From NCBI RefSeq assembly GCF_000328565.1, contig NC_019966.1, positions 2,046,001 to 2,110,000 of the forward strand: a stretch of 64,000 nucleotides of DNA, read 5' to 3'. Positions 8,182 through 17,096 of the stretch are shown piece after piece (the stretch's first letter is position 1; each line of letters starts with the position of its first letter). A model generated the notes under the pieces. It had not been told where the DNA came from. It searched no databases and saw nothing but the letters and a program-made list of their open reading frames with translations. Source of the DNA: Mycobacterium sp. JS623. Lineage in GTDB: Bacteria; Actinomycetota; Actinomycetes; Mycobacteriales; Mycobacteriaceae. The position numbers and the translations under genes were made by a program.

Positions 8182-8739
8182 TCTGGACAGTGGCGCCGGT
8201 AGTCGGGTAATCGTGGTTTCCGTAAATTGATCAATTCTGGTGATTCTTTCACCCGGCGCCTATTACCGGCGGGAGTCGGCGCGCCCAGTTTTGCAGGCCA
8301 AACCTTCCAACGGCCCTCCTTGGGCTAGTCCGGCCGTGGCTCATGGGGCAAACCAGACAGTCAATACCTTAAGTCATTTTTTTGTCTGCGTATCAGCCAA
8401 AAGGTATGTAAGGTACTCAATGTGATGACTCTTGGTTCGGTGCGCGCCGGGCGGTCACAGAGGGCGGATTCCGAGGTCAGCCGGGCTATACCGGGCCGGA
8501 TTGCCCTATCACCGAACAAATCCCAGTGGTATTTTCATACGGTTGCCATAGTCCGCGTTGGCAAACCCCCTCGAACCTCCGCGCGGGCTGTGGCAACTCC
8601 CTGTCGCCCGTTTGAACGCCGCAGCCTATTTGTCGAGCGTGACCGCCAAAACTCGGCTTGCAGGGCCGTCGCAGCGACAACGAAGTTCGCGTTGTCTGTA
8701 CCGATGTCAGACGATTTAGCAATTCCGAGGTAATTAACA
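8182..8739. other. Long intergenic region, AT-rich, with repeats
   Basis: 558 bp between a TetR gene (leftward) and the FAD-binding gene (rightward), poorer in GC than its surroundings. It holds AATTGATCAATT (8225-8236, perfect palindrome) and ATACCTT (8364-8370) opposed to AAGGTAT (8401-8407), with AAGGTA repeated at 8410-8415 region. An open frame from 8422 to 8733 has no recognisable protein character. I read the region as regulatory, probably for the gene at 8740. Confidence 0.45.
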
Positions 8740-9675
8740 GTGAACTGGGACGACGAAGTCGACGTCATATGTACCGGCGCAGCGGTTGCGGGGCTGGCTC
8801 ACGCTGTGGCCGTTGTCGAGATGGGCGGCGACGTTTTCGTCGGTAGCTCGCGCGACGACGTGGGCCCCGGCGGAGCGGCCGTTGCAGTCCGTTCCCGAGT
8901 CGACAGGCTGCATTGGCTCGACATCAATACTTCTGATCCCGAAACGAATGAGTACTTTGCTTCCCTGTCGTCGGACCTCGGTCCGCTGACCCGATCTGCA
9001 CGAGACGCCGACGTACCAATCAGGGTGGTGGATCACGCGGAGCCCGTGGACCCGCGCGGTGTCGTCATGCCTTTCGTCGGCGCCCGTCTGCGGGATTGGG
9101 CGGCGCGTTGCCTGGTTTCGCCGTACGGCTACCTGTACACCCGCGTGGCCGATTGGCAGTCGACCACGCTGCGCACCGTCGACGGTGATTCGATCGAGGT
9201 CGCCGAACTCGGCTCGATCACACCTGATCCCGCCAATGTCGGCGGCTCCGTCCTGGATTGGCTCCACACACAGGCGCTAGACCGCGACATCGTCGTTCAC
9301 CACGGGACGTCGCTCGAACGGATCGTGTTCGAGGAGGGGGCCGTTGTCGGTGCAGAGTTCACGACCCCGGAAGGCCGGGTTGCCGTTCGCGCCCGACACG
9401 GTGTGGCGGTCGCCGGCGGCGGACCGTACGCGGCCTTGGCGACTGGTCAGGCGTTACCCACCGATGACGCTTCGCTGCGCCTGTGCCTCGTCGGCCAGAC
9501 CGCCAGTCGCTTCGGTCGCGTCGAGCTGCTGACATCGCAGCCCTTCACCAAAAGTGTCGCATCCAACTGCCGCTCCGTGACCGGTCGCTTATTCGTCAAC
9601 ATGCACGAGACGCACAGCCACCTACAGACGTGGCGCTGCGGAAAAGTCGACGGGTATCCGTCCCCTGGCCAGTAG
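8740..9675 (+). CDS. FAD-binding protein, truncated ketosteroid-dehydrogenase-like
   Basis: Protein of 311 residues. It begins with an FAD fold (DVICTGAAVAGLAHAVAVVE) resembling the start of 3-ketosteroid Delta1-dehydrogenase/fumarate reductase flavoproteins, and a mid-region HGVAVAGGGPYA recalls the second flavin contact. It is much shorter than those enzymes (~500 residues) and lacks a recognisable catalytic domain, so it may be a degenerate or specialised relative. GTG start with GAGG nine bases upstream. Its 3' end overlaps the convergent c-di-GMP gene by 54 bp, which is unusual and may mean its tail is a late extension. Confidence 0.6.
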   Translation: MNWDDEVDVICTGAAVAGLAHAVAVVEMGGDVFVGSSRDDVGPGGAAVAVRSRVDRLHWLDINTSDPETNEYFASLSSDLGPLTRSARDADVPIRVVDHAEPVDPRGVVMPFVGARLRDWAARCLVSPYGYLYTRVADWQSTTLRTVDGDSIEVAELGSITPDPANVGGSVLDWLHTQALDRDIVVHHGTSLERIVFEEGAVVGAEFTTPEGRVAVRARHGVAVAGGGPYAALATGQALPTDDASLRLCLVGQTASRFGRVELLTSQPFTKSVASNCRSVTGRLFVNMHETHSHLQTWRCGKVDGYPSPGQ

Positions 9676-11469
9676 GGCCGCCATTGCGTCGCCGACGACG
9701 GGGCGCGACAACAGGAATCCCTGCGCGCGATAGCACCCGTGGCGAAGCAGTGTGAGTGCCGCCGCCTCTGTTTCCACCCCCTCGGCTACCAGCTGCAAAC
9801 CGAACGCATCGGCCAGTGCGATGACTGCACGCACGATCGCGAGATCGCCGGGATTGGCACCGAGATCGCGGACGAACCCCCTGTCGATTTTGAGGGTGTC
9901 GACCGGCAGGGACTTCAGATGTGACAGCACGCTGTATCCCGTGCCGAAGTCGTCGATCGCGACCTGCACGCCGGCGTCCTTCAGACCGGCGAGCGTGATT
10001 CGAGTGGTCTCAATGTCCTGAACCACAACACTTTCGGTGATTTCCAAACAGACCGATCCGCCGTCGAGGCCGAATTCGGCGATGATGCCGGCGACCGACT
10101 CGACGAAGCCGTCGGTGACCAATTGCACTGGTGACACGTTGATGCGCAGCACTGCGTCAAGCCCCACCCCGCGGGCGCGCCATCGCGCGAATTCCGCGCA
10201 GGCCGAGCGCATCACCCAGCGCCCCAATTCGCCTGCGAGGTTTATCGATTCGGCCACTCCGATGAACGAATCTGGAGAAAGCAGTCCGCGGGTGGGATGC
10301 TCCCAGCGCACCAACGCCTCAGCGGCCAGGATCTCGCCGGTGCGCATGTCGACTTCCGGCAGGTAGTGCAGCAGAAGCGATCCGCTTTCGATCACGCTCT
10401 GCAGATGGAGCTCGATGTCGTTGCGAAACTCGCTTTCCAGCGACATCTCGTCGGAGAACACTGCAACTTTGTTGCCGCCCGAGCCCTTGGCGGTCAGCAC
10501 CGCTTGATCGGCGCGCCTGAGCAAATCCGACGTTGTGTCACGACCCGGAACACCAAGGGCCACACCGATACTCACCGTGCGTGTCAGCATCTCGCCGTCT
10601 ATGGCGACCCGTTCGCGCAGCGTCGACTGCAGGCGGTAGGCCAGCGCCTCTGCGGCATCCGCGGCCATCGGCTTCGCGGGCACGACAACGAACTCGTCGC
10701 CACCGAGCCGGGCGATCAGGCTCGGACCATCGACACCTTCGCGCAGTCGTTCGGCGAGAACGCGGATGAACCAGTCGCCCGCCGTGTGGCCGAGATAGTC
10801 GTTGATGGCCTTCAACCGGTCCAGGTCGAAGAACAATGCCGACACCGGCCCCGGCTGGCCCGCTGCCAGCCGCGAGTCGAGGTGCGCCAACAGCGCGCGC
10901 CGGTTGTGCAGACCGGTCAGGTCGTCGTGTTCGGCCAAGTAGCGGAGCTGTTCTTCGGCGAGCACACGAGCCTGCACCTGAGCGAACAGCGAAGCGATCG
11001 CCTTGAGTGCGTTGAGTTCTTCCGCGGACCAGTCGCGGTCGCCGAACTTGACGAAGCCGAGCACACCGGAGGTTTCATCGCCCGACAGCAGCGGCACACA
11101 CGCCATCGAGGTCGCCGGGATCTGCCTGCTCTCGCTGATCGTGCGTTGATAGTCGTCGGTCGCGGGTTCCGGGCGGAAGACGACGGGTTCCTTCTGATGC
11201 TCGGCGAGCGCGAAAACCGGATCAGCGTCAGCAAAATAGACGACGGCGAGCGGATCCGGGTCGGGGATTCCGGGCCGGACCGGCCACTCGGCCACCAGAA
11301 TCGAGGCGCGAATGCTGTGATCGTTGCGCCGCAGGAAGCTGACGTCGACGTCGAAGTACTCGACGAGGTCCGCCAGTACTCGCTGGCTCACCTCGACCGA
11401 GGTGGCGGCATTCACCCCCATCAGTTGGGTAGCGACTGACGTGACGACCAGCTCCAGGCTGCTTGACAC
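9622..11469 (-). CDS. dcpA: GAF-GGDEF-EAL bifunctional c-di-GMP enzyme (DcpA/Rv1354c type)
   Basis: Makes and degrades cyclic di-GMP. Order: GAF sensor (~1-170), GGDEF domain with intact RLGGDEF (256-260), EAL domain with AEALVRW (EAL at 384-386), EITES, DDFGTGYS, KIDRGF and VAEGVET. All catalytic residues of both domains are present. This architecture is that of M. smegmatis DcpA and M. tuberculosis Rv1354c. I start at the GTG at 11469, which has GGAGG five bases before it; an upstream GTG (11523) would overlap the preceding gene. It is the last gene of a three-gene operon with the ThiF/nitroreductase fusion, as in M. tuberculosis. Confidence 0.93.
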   Translation of the reverse strand: MSSSLELVVTSVATQLMGVNAATSVEVSQRVLADLVEYFDVDVSFLRRNDHSIRASILVAEWPVRPGIPDPDPLAVVYFADADPVFALAEHQKEPVVFRPEPATDDYQRTISESRQIPATSMACVPLLSGDETSGVLGFVKFGDRDWSAEELNALKAIASLFAQVQARVLAEEQLRYLAEHDDLTGLHNRRALLAHLDSRLAAGQPGPVSALFFDLDRLKAINDYLGHTAGDWFIRVLAERLREGVDGPSLIARLGGDEFVVVPAKPMAADAAEALAYRLQSTLRERVAIDGEMLTRTVSIGVALGVPGRDTTSDLLRRADQAVLTAKGSGGNKVAVFSDEMSLESEFRNDIELHLQSVIESGSLLLHYLPEVDMRTGEILAAEALVRWEHPTRGLLSPDSFIGVAESINLAGELGRWVMRSACAEFARWRARGVGLDAVLRINVSPVQLVTDGFVESVAGIIAEFGLDGGSVCLEITESVVVQDIETTRITLAGLKDAGVQVAIDDFGTGYSVLSHLKSLPVDTLKIDRGFVRDLGANPGDLAIVRAVIALADAFGLQLVAEGVETEAAALTLLRHGCYRAQGFLLSRPVVGDAMAALLARGRIPVDFSAAPRL

Positions 11470-11488
11470 CTGATCCTCCGTATCGGAG

Positions 11489-13630
11489 TCAGCCCGTTGG
11501 TGACGAGACTCGTTGTAGCCCACGGCGCCGGCTTGCCACCGACGGTCGCGGTGCGCGACTGAACCTGAGTACCAGCACCTGTGACTCGGTTACCTCGGTG
11601 TTGGCCAGCTTGCGGAAATTGTATTGCAGATCGCGCAGCTCCCCGGCGAAAGCGGGCGAGAGCTCGCGCAGATCCTCGTCGTCGTGGGCATAAAGAAAGG
11701 CCGGCGAAACGGGTTGGACGGCAAGGCCATGCTGTTGAGCTGTGATCCATACGGATTCGGCGGCAGACCCGCCCTGGGCGTAGTCGGCCAGGCTCTTGCC
11801 CGACACGGAAATGATGCCGATGGCGGCGCTCGCGGTCACCCGTTCATACGTGTCATCGCCCAGCGCGGTGCCGGCGTCCCATGCCGCGAGGTGGGTCATC
11901 ACCTCGGGGCGTCGCAAAATGTCGAGCATCACCAGGTCGGCGGGATCGAGTTCGAGTGTGCGGATATCAATACCGGACTCGGGTGCAGGATCCCCCGGGA
12001 AGCGAAGCTCCGCGAACATCTGCCCGTGCAGTCGTGGCGTCAGATAACGGATGCGGTCGGCTGCGGCGAGAACAGTTGCGGCGCAGCCGAGGTCCGTTGA
12101 CTCGCTGAGAATCTGAAGCCGGGCGCCCTCGGCACGTGCGGCCGAACCGAGTAACTCGCGGGTTTGCGCCGCGATCGGGATACGTTCACCCCGGCGCCGA
12201 TTCGTCTCTCTGCGCAGCATTGCGTCGTACATCGCGGTGAGTTCCGGGTCGACGCCCGCCGTGAGGCGCACGATCGCGTTGAGTGGAGACGATTCGTCGC
12301 CCGGTTGGAAATCCACCTCGCTGACAAAGCCATGTGCTGCCGCCGCGACCCTGGCATTGAACGTCGCCGCACCCAGAGCCACAGCGCTCGCGCGGTATTG
12401 CACATCCATCGCCGTCGTGTGCTCGGGCGCCAGCTGAATGCGTATCGCGCCGTCATGTGCCTCGATGCGCCATGGCTGTGCGTTGCCGCCCGAGGGCGCG
12501 CGACCAATCGCAGCGGCGATGATCTCCGAAGTCTCGGCTGGCGCCGCCTGTTGGGGCGCTTCCTCGATCGGCGGGGGATCGAGCGGCGTTACCGGGGGCT
12601 CAGCGAGTTCGTCGAGCACGGCTGCGGTATCGATCCGTACCCGGCCCGAGGGAAGTTTCTCGTGCAGTCCGATTCGCCGGACCGCTTCGGCGACGACCGA
12701 CACATTCAGGGCCACCTCCGACGAGAGCTGCGGCCAGGTCGACAAGGTCTTGCCTACCTCGACAAGGGATGCGGCCATTCGCGGGGACACGCGCGTCGCG
12801 TCGGTCATCCGAAGCGCGTACGGCAGCTTGTCCCTGTTGCCCAAATCGCCCAGGCGGGCGGCATCCAGATCACCGAGCAGCCCATGCATGAGCGGACGAG
12901 AGGGTTCGATGTCGAATCTCTCCACATCCAATAGGCCGCGGTCGCTGGTTGCCATCAACACTGGCAGGCGCCGTGCCCTGGCGGCTTCGCGGACAAGGAG
13001 TTTCGCGTCCAGCGAGTCGCATTCTTCGATGACGATGTCGAGGCCCTCGAGAAAGTCGCCGACTGTCTGCGGCGTGACACCGTCCGAAGTCACCGTCACC
13101 GGCAGGTACGGGTCGAGCTCGGCGATTCGCCGTGCGCACACCACCGCCTTGTTCACGCCCAGGTCCAGCACCGACGCTGGCACCCGATTCAGGTTGGACA
13201 GCTCCACGTCGTCGAAGTCGGCGAGCCGTAGTTCACCGCACAAGCCTTGCGCCGCAAGGGTATACGCGATGGCGTGGCCGACACTCAGCCCGACGACGCC
13301 GATCCGAAGCTGACCGAGCCGATCGAGCTCGTCGGTGGTGATCAGATTCCTGTTGCGATCGAGTCGCACCAGCCGAAATGCCCGTGGCCCGAGCACACTG
13401 ACCACCGTCCGCCGCCAGGGGTAGTACACCCACCGCGTCGGCTCGGCCGTGATCTCGGCAGGCGGCGCTGGCTTCAGCCCCCGCAGCCCAGCTGACTGTT
13501 GGCCCACATTGTCGATGAACTCGATCCGTCCATCGGCTCGTAGATCGTCAAGGAGCGCCACACCGGCGGCGTCGTCGGTGCCGAAAACTATTCCCTTACA
13601 CCGCTGGCCATCATCGGAGCCAGAGCTCAT
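11489..13630 (-). CDS. moeY: ThiF (E1-like)/nitroreductase fusion, Rv1355c family
   Basis: Fusion of 713 residues. The N-terminal half is an E1/ThiF adenylating domain: Rossmann LRIGVVGLSVG (108-118), ADFDDVELSNLNR (137-149), the following lysine in GVNKAVV, and ECDSLDAK. The C-terminal half (~380-700) is a nitroreductase-like flavoprotein domain starting APSGGNAQPWRI. Length and neighbour match Rv1355c (715 residues), named MoeY. The name implies molybdopterin synthesis, but no visible feature supports that; E1 plus nitroreductase is also how azoline-forming RiPP enzymes are built. ATGA overlap with the preceding acyltransferase-like gene. Confidence 0.85.
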   Translation of the reverse strand: MSSGSDDGQRCKGIVFGTDDAAGVALLDDLRADGRIEFIDNVGQQSAGLRGLKPAPPAEITAEPTRWVYYPWRRTVVSVLGPRAFRLVRLDRNRNLITTDELDRLGQLRIGVVGLSVGHAIAYTLAAQGLCGELRLADFDDVELSNLNRVPASVLDLGVNKAVVCARRIAELDPYLPVTVTSDGVTPQTVGDFLEGLDIVIEECDSLDAKLLVREAARARRLPVLMATSDRGLLDVERFDIEPSRPLMHGLLGDLDAARLGDLGNRDKLPYALRMTDATRVSPRMAASLVEVGKTLSTWPQLSSEVALNVSVVAEAVRRIGLHEKLPSGRVRIDTAAVLDELAEPPVTPLDPPPIEEAPQQAAPAETSEIIAAAIGRAPSGGNAQPWRIEAHDGAIRIQLAPEHTTAMDVQYRASAVALGAATFNARVAAAAHGFVSEVDFQPGDESSPLNAIVRLTAGVDPELTAMYDAMLRRETNRRRGERIPIAAQTRELLGSAARAEGARLQILSESTDLGCAATVLAAADRIRYLTPRLHGQMFAELRFPGDPAPESGIDIRTLELDPADLVMLDILRRPEVMTHLAAWDAGTALGDDTYERVTASAAIGIISVSGKSLADYAQGGSAAESVWITAQQHGLAVQPVSPAFLYAHDDEDLRELSPAFAGELRDLQYNFRKLANTEVTESQVLVLRFSRAPRPSVASRRRGLQRVSSPTG

Positions 13631-14376
13631 CGCATAGTTCCGGCGGCGACGACGTCAGCCGATTGGTCGATTCGTGCGGCGAGTTCTTTCTGCTCGGCAA
13701 AGAACATTGAAAGCTGTTTGGGATCAGCGTGATTGGCAAATGTGCTGCGGTCCCACCACGCCAGCTTCGTCTGATAACGCTCGTCTGGATACGGCGTCGC
13801 GGGAATCTTTGCGGCCAACTGTCCACCCGAGGAGAGCCAACGCTTGAGCACATACGACGCGGCCGTGGCGACAATGAACTGAATATCGAGAAGTGGCATC
13901 GCGTGCAGGGGGGTGCGGGAGATGGCGCTCGTGAGTTGCCGGCTGTGCTCGGGATCGTCGGCCACCCACGCGGTTTTCATTTCGACGACGCCGAAGGGCA
14001 ATCGGTCGGTAACCATTTTTCGGACCGCCGAGTAGCCTGGCTGACCACTCCATTCGAGGAGTGCGTGACATTCGTCGGCGGATTGATAGGGGCCTCGCCC
14101 GCGAAGACCGGCAACAACCCTGCCCGCTTGGTTCACGCAGGCCGCGAAAATAACGGTGTCCGCGCCGCTGCGGAGCGCATCCATATCGAGCGCCCTTTCC
14201 ACGCCGTGTTTGCGGTAGTTTTCACACGCGCCACGAACGTAGTCCAACCACAGATCCCGTTCGGTCGCTGGTTGTGCGAATACGATTGTGGTTTCACTAT
14301 CTGGATCCCAACAACTTGGACTCCGGTTCAGGCTGACAAAGTTGCGGCCGGCGGCCGCAGACTGGGGAGCGGTCAT
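13627..14376 (-). CDS. Acyltransferase-like protein, possible Rv1356c counterpart
   Basis: Protein of 249 residues from the ATG at 14376 (AAGGGA seven bases upstream), overlapping the ThiF/nitroreductase start by ATGA. The middle (CVNQAGRVVAGLRGRGPY, then LPFGVVEMKTAWVADDP, then the helix MPLLDIQFIVATAASYVLKR) has the strand-strand-helix order of GNAT/acyl-homoserine-lactone-synthase-like N-acyltransferases, but the match is by fold pattern only. In M. tuberculosis the gene at this place is Rv1356c. The frame stays open far upstream (to 14862) with one in-frame ATG at 14658, so a longer N-terminus cannot be excluded. Confidence 0.6.
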   Translation of the reverse strand: MTAPQSAAAGRNFVSLNRSPSCWDPDSETTIVFAQPATERDLWLDYVRGACENYRKHGVERALDMDALRSGADTVIFAACVNQAGRVVAGLRGRGPYQSADECHALLEWSGQPGYSAVRKMVTDRLPFGVVEMKTAWVADDPEHSRQLTSAISRTPLHAMPLLDIQFIVATAASYVLKRWLSSGGQLAAKIPATPYPDERYQTKLAWWDRSTFANHADPKQLSMFFAEQKELAARIDQSADVVAAGTMR

Positions 14377-14570
14377 TCTTGTCCCTTCTCGGGCAGTCGG
14401 CCAACACGGCGTTGTGGCCCGCTGTCGTTGATCAGTATCTCGCCACGAGTTACTTGGATTCCAGCTAGCAATAGGATCTTTTCCTGCGCTTCGATGTCGG
14501 CGCACGAATATCGCGTCGCACAGCAAGCGGCTGGCCGCTTTGTGGCAATCCCGCCCCACTGAATTTGCAC
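14373..14570 (-). CDS. Possible small protein coupled to the acyltransferase-like gene
   Basis: Open frame of 65 codons whose TGA overlaps the next gene's ATG (ATGA at 14373-14376). The second half (IEAQEKILLLAGIQVTRGEI) is more protein-like than the competing frame that would extend the next gene. No family is recognised and no good ribosome site is seen. It may instead be the end of a larger frameshifted gene starting near 14658. Low confidence. Confidence 0.25.
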   Translation of the reverse strand: MQIQWGGIATKRPAACCATRYSCADIEAQEKILLLAGIQVTRGEILINDSGPQRRVGRLPEKGQE

Positions 14571-14882
14571 AGGTAACCAACCCTAGTGTGACTTCTTGGC
14601 GAAGTTTGTCAGCCAATGCCATTAATTGCATTGACGGCAGCGTAAGGGTTTCTGCCATCTTTTCGCTGTGCGTTGATTGAGCCAGTGGAATTCGGGCGTT
14701 GGCGGTGTAGGAAGGCGCGGCCGCTGCCGTCCGCACTATCGCGTTTCGACGTCGTACACGCTTGCGCCCGAGCCCGTTATCGCTCCGGCCAATCGCGCCT
14801 AACCGGTCCGCACCGGCGAGGGCCGGATCCATATGTGCAGTTTTTGCGACCGGATACCCCACAGGGTGGAACCCTGAATCAG
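14571..14882. other. Intergenic region before purU with a 20-bp palindrome
   Basis: 312 bp between divergent transcription units. The one clear element is CAATGCCATTAATTGCATTG (14614-14633), an 18/20 palindrome, AT-rich against its surroundings. It could serve the leftward c-di-GMP operon or purU. Nothing else is recognised. Confidence 0.45.
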
Positions 14883-15779
14883 ATGGAGGAAGAGTACCCG
14901 ACCGCCGGTCGCGGAGGTTTGCCAGTGAAGGATGTGGGTCGGCTCCTGTTGCGCTGCGACGACCGACCGGGCCTGGTAGCGGCGGTAAGCGCGTTCCTGG
15001 CTGGCGCGGGCGCCAACATCGTGTCGCTGGATCAGCATTCCACCGAACAGTCCGGCGGCACCTTCATGCAACGGACGATATTCAACTTGCCTGGCCTGAC
15101 GGCTGCGCGCGACGGGCTGGAACGGGATTTCCGTGAACAGGTCGCCTCGCGGTTCGATATGGATTTCCGGTTGACCGAGGCGGCCAAGCCGAAACGTGTC
15201 GCAATCATGGCGTCGAGGGAGGATCACTGCCTGCTTGATCTGTTGTGGCGCAACCGCCGCGGCGAGCTCGACATGTCGATCGTGATGGTGATTTCCAACC
15301 ATCCTGATCTTGCAGATCAGGTAAGGCCATTTTCTGTGCCATTCCTGCATGTGCCCGCGACGAAAGATATTCGCGCCGACGCCGAACGGCGCCAACTCGA
15401 CTTGTTGCGCGGAAACGTTGATCTGGTGGTGCTGGCGCGTTACATGCAGATCCTCACACCGCAATTTCTGACAGAAGTGGGCTGTCCGATGATCAATATT
15501 CATCATTCGTTCTTGCCCGCCTTCATCGGGGCAGCGCCGTATCGGAGGGCAAAGGAGCGGGGCGTCAAACTTGTCGGTGCGACAGCTCATTACGTCACGA
15601 AGGACCTCGACGACGGTCCCATCATCGAGCAGGACGTGGTGCGGGTGGACCACCGTCATGGCGTCGACGATCTGGTACGCCTCGGCGCTGATGTCGAACG
15701 CCTTGTTCTGTCGCGCGCGGTGCTGTGGCACTGTGAGGACCGCATCATCCGATACGGCAACCAGACGGTGGTCTTTTAG
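14883..15779 (+). CDS. purU: Formyltetrahydrofolate deformylase
   Basis: Hydrolyses 10-formyl-THF to formate and THF, feeding formate to purine synthesis and balancing one-carbon pools; cytosolic. N-terminal ACT domain (GRLLLRCDDRPGLVAAVS), then a formyltransferase domain with NIHHSFLPAF and the aspartate in DDGPIIEQDV. It is very close to M. tuberculosis Rv2964 across its length. I start at the ATG at 14883 (298 residues) because similarity seems to reach the LP just before the ACT domain; the GTG at 14925 has a better GGAGG and is the alternative. Confidence 0.93.
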   Translation: MEEEYPTAGRGGLPVKDVGRLLLRCDDRPGLVAAVSAFLAGAGANIVSLDQHSTEQSGGTFMQRTIFNLPGLTAARDGLERDFREQVASRFDMDFRLTEAAKPKRVAIMASREDHCLLDLLWRNRRGELDMSIVMVISNHPDLADQVRPFSVPFLHVPATKDIRADAERRQLDLLRGNVDLVVLARYMQILTPQFLTEVGCPMINIHHSFLPAFIGAAPYRRAKERGVKLVGATAHYVTKDLDDGPIIEQDVVRVDHRHGVDDLVRLGADVERLVLSRAVLWHCEDRIIRYGNQTVVF

Positions 15780-15797
15780 CGGTTAAGGAGAGAAGTG

Positions 15798-16250
15798 GTG
15801 AAGAAGTTCAGTGGGTTGGACGAGTTCGTCGCTGCCCAGGGCAGCCAGCTCGGGCCGACCGATTGGCTGGAGGTGACGCAGGATCGCGTCAATCTGTTCG
15901 CCGACGCGACCGACGACCATCAGTGGATCCACGTCGATCCCGAGCGCGCGGCGAGCGGCCCGTTCGGCGGGACGATCGCGCACGGCCTGCTGACCCTGTC
16001 GCTGCTGCCGCATTTCACGTCGCAGATGTACAGCGTCGACAACATCACGATGGCCATCAACTACGGCTACAACAAGGTCCGGTTCATCACCCCGGTGAAA
16101 GTCGGGGCGAAGATCCGGGCACGCGCAGAGATCGCCAAGGTCGACCAACTGGACGGCGCGGTGCAGGCAACGCTGACGACCACCGTGGAAATCGAAGGAT
16201 CAGACAAGCCGGCCGCAGTGGCCGAGTCCATCGTCCGCTTCATCGGCTGA
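15798..16250 (+). CDS. htdZ: R-specific enoyl-CoA hydratase (MaoC/HtdZ type)
   Basis: Single hotdog MaoC-type hydratase of 150 residues that hydrates trans-2-enoyl-CoA to the R-3-hydroxy form. The hydratase-2 motif is complete: NLFADATDDHQWIHVDPERA (Asp and His) followed by GGTIAHGLLTLSLLP. It closely resembles M. tuberculosis Rv0130 (HtdZ). AAGGAG precedes two tandem GTGs (15795, 15798); spacing favours 15798. It follows purU by 18 bp on the same strand, so they may be co-transcribed. Confidence 0.9.
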   Translation: MKKFSGLDEFVAAQGSQLGPTDWLEVTQDRVNLFADATDDHQWIHVDPERAASGPFGGTIAHGLLTLSLLPHFTSQMYSVDNITMAINYGYNKVRFITPVKVGAKIRARAEIAKVDQLDGAVQATLTTTVEIEGSDKPAAVAESIVRFIG

Positions 16251-16274
16251 GACTTCTGGGTGATTCTCTGGTCG

Positions 16275-17096
16275 TCAGTACTGCGTCATGCCCTGATCGA
16301 TCGAAATAGCCGCCGCGGTAACGTTTTTCGACTCCTCACTGGCTAGCCAGCACACCGCATCGGCGATATCTTCCGGCTCTGCTGCCCAGGTCGGCAGAAA
16401 CGGCGTGATCATCTGCGCCAGCTGCGGATAGGTTTCGATCGCACGGCCAAGTGAGCCGATCATGTCGCCGCTTCCCATCAGCGTGTTGACCGCACCGGGA
16501 TGCACGCTGTTGACGCGGATCGAATGCCTACCCAGTTCGGCGGCGAATGCCCGCGCCATCCCGGTGACCGCGTGCTTGCTGGCGGTGTAGTGCACCATGA
16601 ATGGCTGCATCTTGATGCCGGCGGCGGAGCTGATCAAGATGATCGAACCACCGCGGCCTCCGTCGATGATCTTCTGCGCGCCCGCCATGACGGTGTTCCA
16701 GGTGCCGGTGACGTTGATGTCCATCACGTCGCGGAAGTCCTCAACTGTGATGGCATCCCACGGCTGCGGGGCAGACACACCGGCGTTGGCGACGATGATG
16801 TCGAGTCGGCCCAGGGCAGCGACGCCGTCGTCGACAGCCTTGTTAAGTCCGCCGGCGTCCCGGACGTCGACGACGGAGGCGAGGATCTTGCGGCCGGACG
16901 CCTCGACAAGCGCCACGGTTTCTGCAAGATCGTCTGGTGTCGCCGAATCGTAAGGGACACAGGGCGGAAGCTTGCCCGCGATGTCGACGGCGATGATGTC
17001 GGCGCCCTCGCTGGCCATCTGGACGGCGTGTGCACGACCTTGGCCGCGCGCCGCTCCGGTGATGAACGCGACCTTGCCCTCGAGCCGTCCAGTCAC
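16275..17096 (-). CDS. SDR oxidoreductase, mycofactocin-coupled type
   Basis: Short-chain dehydrogenase of 273 residues. Cofactor motif TGAARGQG at the N-terminus, catalytic YTASK and LISSAAG. The start with GRLEGKVAFITGAARGQGRA and a long insert after VDI are typical of the mycofactocin-coupled SDRs, which keep a bound NAD and hand electrons to mycofactocin. It is coupled to the upstream dehydrogenase (GTGA at 17093-17096), so it likely oxidises the alcohol formed after dehydrogenation and hydration, or an unrelated secondary alcohol. Confidence 0.85.
   Translation of the reverse strand: MTGRLEGKVAFITGAARGQGRAHAVQMASEGADIIAVDIAGKLPPCVPYDSATPDDLAETVALVEASGRKILASVVDVRDAGGLNKAVDDGVAALGRLDIIVANAGVSAPQPWDAITVEDFRDVMDINVTGTWNTVMAGAQKIIDGGRGGSIILISSAAGIKMQPFMVHYTASKHAVTGMARAFAAELGRHSIRVNSVHPGAVNTLMGSGDMIGSLGRAIETYPQLAQMITPFLPTWAAEPEDIADAVCWLASEESKNVTAAAISIDQGMTQY

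Noticed and set aside
8422..8733. 103-codon open frame in the long intergenic region
   Set aside because: Poor ribosome site, composition unlike the neighbours, no family resemblance; kept as intergenic.
10297..11439. 380-codon open frame antisense to the c-di-GMP gene
   Set aside because: No recognisable domain; the opposite strand codes intact GAF and GGDEF domains.
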